From Microbacterium phyllosphaerae (GTDB lineage Bacteria; Actinomycetota; Actinomycetes; Actinomycetales; Microbacteriaceae), in assembly GCF_017876435.1 (NCBI RefSeq), contig NZ_JAGIOA010000001.1, positions 3,658,001 through 3,722,000 of the forward strand: 64,000 nt of DNA. The letters are read 5' to 3'. The translations under genes and the position numbers were made by a program. Below the pieces are notes generated by a model. It was given only the letters and a program-made list of their open reading frames with translations. It made no database searches and was not told the DNA's origin. Positions 32,884 to 43,945 of the stretch are shown here, piece after piece. Numbering within the stretch: the first letter of the stretch is position 1; every line of letters begins with the position of its first letter.

Positions 32884-33528
32884 TCATACGGCTCCGCGAT
32901 CGAGGCGATGCTCGACGAAGACCGACAGCCATGTCGCGGGCACCGCGATCGCCGCGTAGATCAGCCCCGTGATGAGGTACACCGTGAGGTATTCGAACGT
33001 GATGTTGCTCATCTGATACGCGCGGCTCATGAGCTCGTTGACCGAGATGGAGTAGGCGAGCGAGGTCGCCTGGAACGACATGATGGCGAGTCCCATCAGC
33101 GCCGGTATCGCAGAGCGCATGCCCTGAGGGAGCACGATCCGCACGAACGATGTGAGACGCGGCAGACCCAGCGCGGACGACGCCTCGACTTGGCCGCGGG
33201 GGACGGATTGGATGCCCGCGCGGAAGACCTCCGACGAGTATGCCGCGGCGGTGAAGGTGAGCCCGAGCACGGCCGCGACGAAGTTCTCGAACAGCACGCC
33301 CAGTGCGGGCAGCCCGAAGTAGACGATGTAGAGCACGACCAGGGCAGGGATGCCGCGGCCGATCTCGACCACGACGAGAGCCGGCCAACGCAACCACGGT
33401 CGCACCGAGGTGACCCCGAGGGCGAAGACGAGTCCGAGCGCGTAACCGAATACGACCGAGAGCGCGGTCAGCTGCAGGCTGACGACCAGCCCTTCACCGA
33501 GGGTGGGGAGGTAGTCGACGATGTCCAT
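32884..33528 (-). CDS. Amino-acid-type ABC transporter permease, second subunit
   Basis: Membrane subunit of 214 aa (HisM/GlnP class) with about five helices and the EAA-like cytoplasmic loop SSALGLPRLTSFVRIVLPQG (about residues 130-149). ATG 33528 overlaps the stop of the first permease by one base (TGATG), so the two are coupled. With the ATPase and the family-3 binding protein it forms a polar-solute importer; the operon context with FMO and SDRs makes a non-standard amino-acid-like or amine ligand likely. Confidence 0.9.
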   Translation of the reverse strand: MDIVDYLPTLGEGLVVSLQLTALSVVFGYALGLVFALGVTSVRPWLRWPALVVVEIGRGIPALVVLYIVYFGLPALGVLFENFVAAVLGLTFTAAAYSSEVFRAGIQSVPRGQVEASSALGLPRLTSFVRIVLPQGMRSAIPALMGLAIMSFQATSLAYSISVNELMSRAYQMSNITFEYLTVYLITGLIYAAIAVPATWLSVFVEHRLDRGAV

Positions 33529-34169
33529 CACTGTGCCTTCCGTAGCCGGCTGTCGATTCGCCGCGCGAGGATCGCGACGGGAACGCTGACGATGAGGTAG
33601 ACGGCCGCCGCGACGAAGAACGGCAGAATGCCGGCGGAGGCGGGGTTCTGCCGGGCGAACATGTTCGCCGCGAACACCATGTCTGCAACCCCGATCGTCG
33701 AGGCGATCGAGGAGTCCTTGAGCAGGGACAGCAGGTAGGTCGTGATCGAGGGCAGTGATGTCCGCAGCGCCTGCGGCGCGAGGATCCGCCCGAAGGTCGT
33801 TCGCGAGTCCAGCCCGAGAGCGGCGGCCGCCTCGGACTGCCCCCGCGGCAATGTCGCGAAGCCGCCGCGATAGATCTCGGCGAGGTATGCGCTCGCGATG
33901 ATTCCGAGGCCGAGCACGGCGGCCGACAGGGAATCGAAACGAACCGCGCCGATCTGCACCCCGAAGTAGATGAGGAAGAGCCACACGATGGGTGGGATGC
34001 CTCGTATGAGATCGACGATGAACCGGATGAGCAGTCTCAGCGGCCTCCATCGAGCCCGCAGGCCCAGCATGATCGGGAACCCGAGAACCGCGCCGATCGC
34101 GAACGCGAGGACCGTGACGAGCAGGGTCATCGGCAGCCCGAGGAGCACAGCGAGGATGACGTCGCTCAT
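33528..34169 (-). CDS. Amino-acid-type ABC transporter permease, first subunit
   Basis: Membrane subunit of 213 aa with the HisM/GlnP signature: FIVDLIRGIPPIVWLFLIYFG, then ASAYLAEIYRGGFATLPRGQ and the EAA-loop AAAALGLDSRTTFGRILAPQALR. It starts one base after the ATPase stop and its stop overlaps the next permease start, so all transporter subunits are cotranslated. Heterodimer formation with the downstream permease is expected, as in related importers. Confidence 0.9.
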   Translation of the reverse strand: MSDVILAVLLGLPMTLLVTVLAFAIGAVLGFPIMLGLRARWRPLRLLIRFIVDLIRGIPPIVWLFLIYFGVQIGAVRFDSLSAAVLGLGIIASAYLAEIYRGGFATLPRGQSEAAAALGLDSRTTFGRILAPQALRTSLPSITTYLLSLLKDSSIASTIGVADMVFAANMFARQNPASAGILPFFVAAAVYLIVSVPVAILARRIDSRLRKAQ

Positions 34170-34170
34170 G

Positions 34171-34956
34171 TCAGCGCTCCAGGACGGCGCTGAGGAACCG
34201 CCGGGTGCGCTCCTCCCGAGGGGAGGCCATGATCTCGGCGGGATTGCCCTGCTCGATGATGTGCCCCTCCGCCATCACCACGAGATGGTCGCCGACATCG
34301 CGGGCGAACTGCATCTCGTGCGTCACGACGATCATGGTCATGCCCGCGTCGGCGAGTTCACGCATGACTGCCAGAACCTCGATGCCCACCTCGGGATCGA
34401 GCGCGCTGGTCGGCTCGTCGAAGAGCATGACGCGGGGGTTCAACGCGAGCGCGCGGACGATGGCGATGCGCTGCTGCTGACCTCCCGAGCAGCGCCCTGG
34501 ATGCTGCAGCGCCTTCTCCTTGAGGCCGACGCGCTCGAGCAGGGTCATCGCTCGCTCTTCGGCTTCCGCCCGACTGCGACCCAGGATCTTCTCCTGCGGG
34601 AAGGCGATGTTGCGCAGCACCGTGTAGTGAGGAAAGAGATTGAACGACTGGAACACCATCCCGACCTGGCGGCGCAGGGCGAGAAGGTCACGGTCTTTGA
34701 TGGTCGTTCCGGCGTCTATGGTCTGCGTACCGACTGTGACGCTGCCCGCGTCCGGGGTCTCGAGCAGATTGACGCACCGCAGCAGGGTGCTCTTGCCTGA
34801 TCCGGAAGGACCGATGAGAGCGGTGACGCTTCCGGGCTTCACGGACATCGAGATGTCGTCGAGCACGAGGTTGTCGCCGAAGCTCTTGGACAGGTGTGAG
34901 ATCTCGACACCGGCGTGAGCCAGTTCGTTGCTCTGGGTGATGAGTCCGGGGTTCAT
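34171..34956 (-). CDS. Amino-acid-type ABC transporter ATP-binding protein
   Basis: ATPase subunit of 261 aa. Walker A is GPSGSGKS (residues 49-56), Walker [10 protein letters not shown] (about 177-185), and the H-loop VTHEMQF is intact. The ABC signature reads CSGGQ (156-160) instead of the usual LSGGQ, a mild oddity. ATG 34956 follows AAGGAGGACTC. The 5' leader carries the 12-bp stem-loop at 34971-35002 just after the binding-protein gene, which probably makes the binding protein more abundant than the ATPase. Confidence 0.93.
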   Translation of the reverse strand: MNPGLITQSNELAHAGVEISHLSKSFGDNLVLDDISMSVKPGSVTALIGPSGSGKSTLLRCVNLLETPDAGSVTVGTQTIDAGTTIKDRDLLALRRQVGMVFQSFNLFPHYTVLRNIAFPQEKILGRSRAEAEERAMTLLERVGLKEKALQHPGRCSGGQQQRIAIVRALALNPRVMLFDEPTSALDPEVGIEVLAVMRELADAGMTMIVVTHEMQFARDVGDHLVVMAEGHIIEQGNPAEIMASPREERTRRFLSAVLER

Positions 34957-34970
34957 GTGAGTCCTCCTTG

Positions 34971-35002
34971 GGTTGGACGCCGACCGTGGCCGGCGTCCAA
35001 CC
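34971..35002 (-). terminator. Intercistronic stem-loop between binding protein and ATPase genes
   Basis: GGTTGGACGCCG (34971-34982) and CGGCGTCCAACC (34991-35002) form a perfect 12-bp stem with an 8-base loop, beginning five bases after the binding-protein stop codon (35008) and before the ATPase ribosome site. It probably acts as a partial terminator or 3' stabiliser, raising binding-protein mRNA over transporter mRNA. Confidence 0.65.
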
Positions 35003-35007
35003 AGGTG

Positions 35008-35880
35008 TCAGCGGATCGAGGTGGCGGCGACGTCAGTCGGAACGAGAAGACTCGCGGGCAGGTCATAGTCGGCGAGGATCTTCTCGAGCGTGCCGTCTTC
35101 GCGGAACCCGTCGATGTGCTCGCTGATCGCGTCCGCGAGGTCGGTGTTCTCCTTGGCGATCGGGAACGCGATGATCGGCTTCGACGTCGTGATGGCGATA
35201 CGGTCGTCGACCTCAGCGGGCTCCACGATGAAGTCGGTGTCCGCGTAGGCGACAGTGGCGACGGCATACCCGTCGAGGGCTGCTTGGATGCGACCGCTCA
35301 CGAGATCCTGCTTCGTCTCGACGGTCCCGGGGTAGGTCTTGAGCTCGCTGCCGAGGACCGCGCTCATATCCGCCTCCCACGAGAAGCCCGCGACACTGCC
35401 GACGGCGCCGATCTCCTCGAGGGCTTCGACAGTGGTGACGCCCTCTTTCGAGATGATCCCCATGGAGTCGTAGAAGGTGGGGGCGGTGAATCCGACCTGT
35501 TCGGCGCGCGCCTCGGTCACATACCAACCGCCAGTGATGAGATCGGTCTTCTTCTGCTCGCTGATCATCGGGATGCCGTTGGCATATGTGATCGGCACGA
35601 ACGCGAGATCGAGGCATTCGGCGGCGGCGATCTTCTTGATCACGTCGATCTCGAGGCCGGCGGCATCGGTGCCCTTCGTCTGGGTGTAGGGAAGGTTCTC
35701 GGGAACGCCCACGGTCAGGGTCCCCTCGGTGTAGGTCGTCAGCCCTTCGTGTGCGGGCGTGCAGTCGTCGGCGACGCTCGAGCCGGTCGAGGTGGAGGCG
35801 CAGCCGGCCAGAGCAGCGACGGCGACGCCGATACCGGCCAGCATGGCGAGCGGACGGTGGAGTGTGGATCGGGTGTTCAT
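35008..35880 (-). CDS. Polar-solute ABC transporter binding lipoprotein (family 3)
   Basis: Binding protein of 290 aa, family-3 solute-binding fold (LTVGVPENLPYTQ, GLEIDVIKKIAAAECLDLAFVP, DLITGGWYVTEARAEQVGFT). The signal is a lipoprotein type: residues 1-26 with lipobox LAALAGC, lipidated Cys27. The start ATG 35880 follows GAGAGAAG. Members bind amino acids and related amines. It is the third gene of the operon, after two SDR genes. The ligand is not readable from the sequence; the co-encoded FMO and SDRs suggest a compound that is oxygenated and dehydrogenated. Confidence 0.92.
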   Translation of the reverse strand: MNTRSTLHRPLAMLAGIGVAVAALAGCASTSTGSSVADDCTPAHEGLTTYTEGTLTVGVPENLPYTQTKGTDAAGLEIDVIKKIAAAECLDLAFVPITYANGIPMISEQKKTDLITGGWYVTEARAEQVGFTAPTFYDSMGIISKEGVTTVEALEEIGAVGSVAGFSWEADMSAVLGSELKTYPGTVETKQDLVSGRIQAALDGYAVATVAYADTDFIVEPAEVDDRIAITTSKPIIAFPIAKENTDLADAISEHIDGFREDGTLEKILADYDLPASLLVPTDVAATSIR

Positions 35881-35935
35881 GATGCTTCTCTCTGTCTGTA
35901 CGGGATGGTGCGCTGAGCGGACGCGGGGTGAGCGG

Positions 35936-36664
35936 TCACACAGCGGTCAGGCCGCCGTCGATGGTGAAGACGGAGCCAGTGACGAATGATGATGCGGGTG
36001 AGATCAGGTAGTCGACGAGGGGGGAGATCTCGTCAGGTCGGGCGCGCCTCCCCAGCGGCGCAGAGGTGCTGCTGCCGCCCGATGGCTCGTGGTCGTTCAT
36101 CGTGGTCGCGACACCACCGGGGCAGATGACGTTCACACGGACCAGGGGCGCCAGCTCGACGGCCGCGACTCTCGAGAGCGCCACCACGGCCGCTTTCGAC
36201 GCGGCATATGCTCCGTATCCCGCCGATCCGACGAGAGCGGCGGTGGAGGAGATGTTGAGGATCGCGCCGCCGCCCGCGTCACTGATGAGGGGACCGATGG
36301 TGCGGATGCCGAGGAATGTCCCGTGCACGTTGATCCGCTCGTGGAGTTTCCACTCGTCGAGTGCGGTGTCTCGGATCTCTGCGTGACGGAGGATCCCGGC
36401 GTTGTTGACCAGCGCTCGGACGCGGACGCGATCCGCTGCCAGGCTCTCGCCCAGATGTGCCCAGGCCGCCTCGTCGGACACATCGAGGTGCCGATACTCC
36501 GCATCGGCTCCGGAAGCGCGCAGTACGGCCGCCATCTGCTCGCCCGGCTCATCGAGAACATCCGTCAGGATCACGCGTGTGCCGTGGCGCGCGAGATACG
36601 ACGCGTGCGCCGCCCCCTGTCCACGCGCGGCTCCCGTGATGATGACGGTGTTCTTGGCGTTCAC
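35936..36664 (-). CDS. SDR family oxidoreductase (first of pair)
   Basis: Classical SDR of 242 aa. NAD-binding GAARGQG at residues 11-17, NNAG at 87-90, catalytic Ser about 139-140 and YAASK (Tyr153, Lys157) are intact, with an Asp after beta-2 (ILTDVLDE), pointing to NAD preference. The start is GTG 36664, overlapping the stop of the adjacent SDR (GTGA at 36661-36664). In the same operon are an FMO and an importer, so the enzyme likely oxidises an alcohol produced from, or found in, the imported compound. Confidence 0.88.
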   Translation of the reverse strand: MNAKNTVIITGAARGQGAAHASYLARHGTRVILTDVLDEPGEQMAAVLRASGADAEYRHLDVSDEAAWAHLGESLAADRVRVRALVNNAGILRHAEIRDTALDEWKLHERINVHGTFLGIRTIGPLISDAGGGAILNISSTAALVGSAGYGAYAASKAAVVALSRVAAVELAPLVRVNVICPGGVATTMNDHEPSGGSSTSAPLGRRARPDEISPLVDYLISPASSFVTGSVFTIDGGLTAV

Positions 36665-37377
36665 CGGATGACGTCCCCACCCGAGAGCACGATCGTCTCA
36701 CCGGTCATGAAGGCGACGTGGGCTTTGGAGGAGAGAAGCCACACCCATTCGGCGATCTCGTCGGGTTGCGCCACACGTCCGAGTGGGATGCCGGCAGCTG
36801 CCGCTTCCATCCGTCCGGTCGCCGCATTGCCCGGCGTCGCCACCCAGCCCGGCGCGATGCCGTTGACGCGGATGCCTTCGGACGCGAGTTCGAGAGCGAG
36901 CGACTTGGTGAGCATCACCACGGCGGCCTTCGACGCACCGTAGAACAGCTGCCCGGGTGAGACCACGAATGCATCGACCGAGGCGAAGTTGACCACTGCG
37001 GCGCCGGCCGCCATACGGGGACGTACAGCGGCGATGACGTTGACGACACCGAAGACGTTCACGTCGAAGATGCGGCGATAGATCGCCTCGTCGTACGAGT
37101 CGATGGTCGTCGGCGGGTACACGCCGGCGATGTTGGCGACGGCATCGATCAGGTCGCCGGGAGACAGCACCTCGTCGATCGCTCGCACGATGTCCTCGCG
37201 CGACCGTACATCTGCCACGACCGGCAGGAAGCGACCGTCATGCGGTGCATCGACTGTTCCGGCGACGATGTCGATACCCACGACCGTCCATCCGTTCCGA
37301 AGGAAGAGGGACGCCGTGGCCAGCCCCATTCCTGATGCGGCGCCGGTGACGACGACGGTTCCTGTTGTGCCCTGCAT
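36661..37377 (-). CDS. SDR family oxidoreductase (second of pair)
   Basis: SDR of 238 aa with TGAASGMG (11-18), catalytic YGASK (Tyr146, Lys150) and VGIDI (33-37), suggesting NAD use. The NNAG motif is replaced by ANIAG (81-85), which is unusual but tolerated in the family. ATG 37377 follows GGAGGT; upstream in-frame codons cross the intergenic region and are rejected. It is the first gene of the leftward operon and is divergent from the LysR gene. Two different SDRs in one operon hints at two successive or stereospecific oxidations. Confidence 0.87.
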   Translation of the reverse strand: MQGTTGTVVVTGAASGMGLATASLFLRNGWTVVGIDIVAGTVDAPHDGRFLPVVADVRSREDIVRAIDEVLSPGDLIDAVANIAGVYPPTTIDSYDEAIYRRIFDVNVFGVVNVIAAVRPRMAAGAAVVNFASVDAFVVSPGQLFYGASKAAVVMLTKSLALELASEGIRVNGIAPGWVATPGNAATGRMEAAAAGIPLGRVAQPDEIAEWVWLLSSKAHVAFMTGETIVLSGGDVIR

Positions 37378-37490
37378 ATCTCGCTGACCTCCGTGAGTGG
37401 TGTTAGGAATCAGTGCACCAGGAGCGGTGGAACAGGGCAATGCTTGGTACGGGATGGTAGACATAGGCTCAGCCTTGAGAAAGGATCACC
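37378..37490. other. Divergent intergenic region, LysR and importer operon
   Basis: 113 bp between the start of the SDR/ABC/FMO operon and the LysR gene. It contains GGAGGT (minus) and AAAGGAT (plus) ribosome sites. I could not pick a convincing T-N11-A LysR box by eye. Confidence 0.4.
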
Positions 37491-38417
37491 ATGGCCCTCC
37501 CCACCATCCGCCAGCTCGAGTACTTCGTGTCTGCCGCGCGAGTGGGAACCTTCGCGGGCGCCGCCGCGGAGAATCACATCGCGCAGCCCAGCCTGTCCGA
37601 GCAGATCAGCGTGCTCGAGAGAACTCTCGAGGTGGCGCTCTTCACGCGCACGTCACGTCGATTGCTGCTCACCGACGCGGGCAAACAGCTTCTCCCCCGA
37701 GCTGAGCGAGTGCTCGCGGACATGCGCGAGTTCGCGGAGTGGAGCCGTCGCGTGCGGTCCATAGAAGAAGGCACCGTGTCGTTCGGCACCTTCAACAGCG
37801 CACACCTCTACCTGCTGACGGAACTCATCCGCGAGTTCCACCGTCAGTATCCGGGCGTGCGGATCGAGGTCGTCGGGCTCAACTCGTCCGAGGTCGCGGA
37901 TCGCGTGCGCAACGGCGAGCTCGAAGCGGGGCTCGTACAGCTCCCGATCGATGATCGAGAACTCGAAGTGACGCCATCGGTCTTCCGTGATCAGGTCGTG
38001 TACGTCTCGAGGAACCCGGATCACACGAGAAATCCTGTGGACATCGCATCGCTGGGTGACCGACCACTCATTCTGTCGGAGGCTCGCTGGTCGCACGACG
38101 ATCCTCTGCGGGTGTCTCTGACCGAGATCGCCCAGCGCGACGGCGTGGTGATCCGTCCGATCGTGGAAGTCGAGTTCCACACCCATTCGCTCGAGCTCGC
38201 CGCCGAAGGCGTCGGTGACACCCTCGTGTCGTACCACGTGGGCAAAAACCTGATGGAGTCGCGAGGGCTGACCTGGGCACCGCTCGACCCGCCGATCGTG
38301 GAGCACTACGCCTTCGTCACACGGCGGAACGGAGCGATCTCCCCCGCGACGGCGCAGTTCATGCGCCTGGCGCACCGCATCCTCCAGACGATCGCGACCG
38401 ACGCGCCGTTCTCCTAG
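37491..38417 (+). CDS. LysR family transcriptional regulator
   Basis: LTTR of 308 aa. The N-terminal winged helix occupies residues 1-65 (LPTIRQLEYFVSAARVGTFAGAAAENHIAQPSLSEQISVLE, the classical LysR helix-turn-helix), followed by a linker helix and an effector-binding domain. ATG 37491 has GAAAGGA upstream. Divergent orientation to the SDR-ABC-FMO operon strongly suggests that it activates that operon when the imported compound or its metabolite is present. A strong hairpin follows the gene. Confidence 0.93.
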   Translation: MALPTIRQLEYFVSAARVGTFAGAAAENHIAQPSLSEQISVLERTLEVALFTRTSRRLLLTDAGKQLLPRAERVLADMREFAEWSRRVRSIEEGTVSFGTFNSAHLYLLTELIREFHRQYPGVRIEVVGLNSSEVADRVRNGELEAGLVQLPIDDRELEVTPSVFRDQVVYVSRNPDHTRNPVDIASLGDRPLILSEARWSHDDPLRVSLTEIAQRDGVVIRPIVEVEFHTHSLELAAEGVGDTLVSYHVGKNLMESRGLTWAPLDPPIVEHYAFVTRRNGAISPATAQFMRLAHRILQTIATDAPFS

Positions 38418-38437
38418 CCGCGCAGGCGCCCTGCGCG

Positions 38438-38475
38438 ACGAAGGGGGCGGATGCCGCAGCATCCGCCCCCTTCGT
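38438..38475. terminator. Strong bidirectional terminator after lysR and nrdF
   Basis: ACGAAGGGGGCGGATGC (38438-38454) and its perfect 17-base complement (38459-38475) form a long stem with a 4-base CGCA loop between the convergent LysR (ends 38417) and nrdF (ends 38493). No U-tract; stem strength makes it a convincing terminator. Confidence 0.8.
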
Positions 38476-38492
38476 GTCGTTCAGCGTGTGAC

Positions 38493-41645
<3,153 letters not shown>

Positions 41646-41649
<4 letters not shown>

Positions 41650-42107
41650 TGAGTCAGTCCCTGCCTGCTCGTCAACTGCGGTACCCACCGTCGCTCCAAT
41701 CCGTCGCTCACGCGATCAACATCGTCTTGTGTGCCGAAGATCTCGAGCCGATACAAGTGAGGCACGTTGCACTTGCGGCTGATGATGTCACCGGCGAGAC
41801 AGAAGGACTCGCCGAAGTTGGTGTTGCCCGCGGAGATCACTCCGCGGATGTGTCGCCGGTTGCGCTCGTCGTTGAGGAACCGGATCACCTGCTTGGGCAC
41901 CGCACCTCGTTCGACGCCGCGCCCCTCACCCCCGCCGTAGGTGGGAGTGATCAGCACGAAGGGCTCGTCGATGACGAGATCTTCCTGCTGACGGAGAAGG
42001 GGAATGCGTCGGGCCGGAAGCCCGAGCTTCTCCACGAAGCGCGCGGTGTTACCCGAGGTGCTCGAGAAGTAGACCAGGAGCGGCGCAGCGGTCGCGACGG
42101 CGCTCAT
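41646..42107 (-). CDS. nrdI: Flavodoxin-like NrdI
   Basis: FMN protein of 153 aa that helps assemble the Mn(III)2-tyrosyl radical of NrdF. The FMN loop near the start ([18 protein letters not shown]) and the [11 protein letters not shown] and [12 protein letters not shown] loops are typical. It begins six bases after the nrdH stop and its stop overlaps the nrdE start. Its length and motifs are normal for actinobacterial NrdI. Confidence 0.95.
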
Positions 42108-42113
42108 GGGGTG

Positions 42114-42347
42114 TCACGCCAGACGCGAGGCGAGCTCGTCGATCTTGTCGGGGCGGAAGCCCGACCAGTGACCCTCGTCGGTGACGACGACGGGTGCCTG
42201 CATGTAGCCGAGCGCCTTGACCTGCTCCAGGGCCGTCGGGTCCTCCGACAGGTCGAGGATGTCGTACTCGATGCCCTTGGCGTCGAGCGCGCGGTACGTC
42301 GCGTTGCACTGGACGCAGGACGGCTTGGTGTAGACCGTGATCGACAT
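42114..42347 (-). CDS. nrdH: Glutaredoxin-like NrdH
   Basis: Redoxin of 77 aa with the NrdH motif CVQC (Cys11-Cys14) and the SGFRPDKIDEL tail, supplying electrons to NrdE. ATG 42347 follows GGGGAAG; the six upstream codons in frame are rejected. It is first in the nrdHIEF operon. Upstream paired NrdR boxes (42423-42438 and 42455-42470) give the expected regulation. Confidence 0.95.
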   Translation of the reverse strand: MSITVYTKPSCVQCNATYRALDAKGIEYDILDLSEDPTALEQVKALGYMQAPVVVTDEGHWSGFRPDKIDELASRLA

Positions 42348-42422
42348 TCTTTCGCTTCCCCTCAAATCTCTGATTGCTTCTTCTTCTCAAGCATTTTCCG
42401 GCAGACCCTCGCCGGGATCTCA

Positions 42423-42470
42423 ATACTACATATAGGTACGGACATTCAGGGTGACCACTAGGGGTAGTAG
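42423..42470 (-). promoter_or_regulatory. Pair of NrdR boxes upstream of nrdHIEF
   Basis: ATACTACATATAGGTA (42423-42438) and CCACTAGGGGTAGTAG (42455-42470) share CTA-N4-TAG, and their centres are 32 bp apart, three helical turns, the spacing of characterised NrdR box pairs. The first box is close to the ACACTATATATAGTGT-like consensus; the second has GGGG at the centre. Together they suggest repression of nrdHIEF by NrdR when ATP/dATP is high. Confidence 0.75.
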
Positions 42471-42484
42471 TTACAGTCGTGTAG

Positions 42485-42660
42485 TTTTCCACCGCTCTCC
42501 ACTGTTACAACACAGGTTCTCCACCGTTTCTTCCACAGGCCGGACCCCCTGAGAGAGGCCTCCGAACCGCGAGAAATCGCGGCTGGGAAGCACCTGTGAG
42601 AGATCCATCCACAGGCGGCACGATACGGGCGGCCTCGGACATCGGATTTTCTGTGGAAAC
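42485..42660. other. Cluster of DnaA-box-like elements upstream of nrd
   Basis: Six TCCAC-containing sites, each one to three mismatches from TTATCCACA: TTTTCCACC (42485-42493), CTCTCCACT (42495-42503), TTCTCCACC (42517-42525), TCTTCCACA (42529-42537), CCATCCACA (42605-42613) and the reverse TGTGGAAAC (42652-42660). The rest of the 389-bp gap (42348-42736) contains the NrdR pair and no gene I can support. The nrd promoters of some bacteria carry DnaA boxes; here that is only suggested by sequence. Confidence 0.4.
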
Positions 42661-42724
42661 GCACCTCCGGCGTGTCGCGGCGTGTCGCCGAGACACCCCT
42701 TCGACCGGTGTCGCCGGCTCCCGG

Positions 42725-42730
42725 TAGCGT
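42725..42730 (+). promoter_or_regulatory. Leaderless -10 for MFS gene
   Basis: TAGCGT, six bases before GTG 42737; TTCGAC at 42700-42705 is a weak -35. Confidence 0.45.
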
Positions 42731-42736
42731 TGACCC

Positions 42737-43945
42737 GTGGCGGGATATCGGGACCTACTTCGCACGCCCGGAGTGGCGCGCATGATCGCGGCGCAGCTGA
42801 CCGCGCGATTCCCCAACGGGATGAGTTCGCTCGCGATCCTCCTGCACGTGGAGCAGCAGACCGGCTCGTATGGATCCGCCGGGCTCGTGCTCGCCGCGAC
42901 GAGCGTCGGACAGGCGGTCGCCGGCCCCATCACGAGCCGCTGGATGGGCGCGTGGGGCATGCGCCGTGTGCTGACCCTCACGCTCAGCGTGTGTGTGATC
43001 GCCGTGCTCGGACTCGCGTTCCTTCCCCTGAACGTGCCCGGATACATGGTCCTCGGCATGATCGCCGGGCTCTCGACCCCGCCGGTGCAGGCCGCGGTGC
43101 GCACCATCTATCCCAAGCTCGTCAACGCCAAGCAGCTCACCCCCCTGTTCTCACTCGACGCCTCGCTGCAGGAGATCATCTGGGTGCTGGCGCCCGTCGT
43201 GATCACGCTCGTCTCCACACAGGTGGGCACCGCGGAGGGACTGCTCCTCGTCGCGGTCGTCCTCGTCGGCGGAGGGGCGTGGTTCATCCTCTCCCCCGAG
43301 GTCGGACGCGTGCGCATCCCACGAAGCCGCAGCGCTCTCGGCAAGGTCGTTCTCAAGCCTCCGGTGCTCCTCGCCACGATCATCGGCTTCCTGCTCATCG
43401 GCGCCTGCTCGGCCGTCGAGGTCGGAGTGGTCGCGACGTTCGAGCACGGCAGCCTCGCAGCCGGCGTCGTGCTCGCGGTGTTCGCCGTCGGCAGCCTCGC
43501 CGGAGGGCTCTCGTTCGGGCACATCCCGATCGGCCCCTGGGCGATGGCCCGTCGCCTCACGATCGTCACGATCGGCCTCGCCCTCACGATGTTCTCTCTC
43601 AACGAGTTCTGGCTCGGCGGCACCCTGATCGTCGCCGGCATCGGCATCGCCCCGGCGCTCGCCGTGCTGTTCGCCATCACGACCGCCAGCGTCAAGTTCA
43701 GCGAGACCGCCGAGGCGTTCGGCTGGGCGGGCACCGGCCAGCTCATCGGGGCTGCCGCCGGATCCGCCGTGGCCGGGTTCCTCGTCGACGCGACGGATCC
43801 GCGCGGCGCCTACCTCGCAGCGACCCTGTTCGCGGCGGCCGGACTCGTCGTCTCGATCGTGTTCGTCCGCTCCTTCCCCGATCTGCGTCACCGAGACGCG
43901 AGTCCCCACCCCGACACCGAACCCCTGGCGGTCACCCCTTCATGA
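42737..43945 (+). CDS. MFS transporter, unknown substrate
   Basis: Integral membrane protein of 402 aa with about twelve helices (SLAILLHVEQQTGSYGSAGLVLAATSVGQAVAGPITSR; LAFLPLNVPGYMVLGMIAGLSTPPVQAAVRTIYPKLV; GHIPIGPWAMARRLTIVTIGLA). The GTG start at 42737 is consistent with a TAGCGT box. The stop overlaps the sugar kinase start (ATGA), so both are in one operon; sugar or sugar-acid import feeding the kinase, or efflux, are both possible. Confidence 0.85.
   Translation: MAGYRDLLRTPGVARMIAAQLTARFPNGMSSLAILLHVEQQTGSYGSAGLVLAATSVGQAVAGPITSRWMGAWGMRRVLTLTLSVCVIAVLGLAFLPLNVPGYMVLGMIAGLSTPPVQAAVRTIYPKLVNAKQLTPLFSLDASLQEIIWVLAPVVITLVSTQVGTAEGLLLVAVVLVGGGAWFILSPEVGRVRIPRSRSALGKVVLKPPVLLATIIGFLLIGACSAVEVGVVATFEHGSLAAGVVLAVFAVGSLAGGLSFGHIPIGPWAMARRLTIVTIGLALTMFSLNEFWLGGTLIVAGIGIAPALAVLFAITTASVKFSETAEAFGWAGTGQLIGAAAGSAVAGFLVDATDPRGAYLAATLFAAAGLVVSIVFVRSFPDLRHRDASPHPDTEPLAVTPS

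Noticed and set aside
37378..37490. LysR T-N11-A box search
   Set aside because: Several T and A pairs exist by chance but none forms a convincing inverted repeat, so no site is claimed.
42458..42664. 68-codon frame upstream of nrdH
   Set aside because: It covers the NrdR boxes and DnaA-like sites; Arg/Cys/Ser-rich with no family. Regulatory DNA is the better reading.
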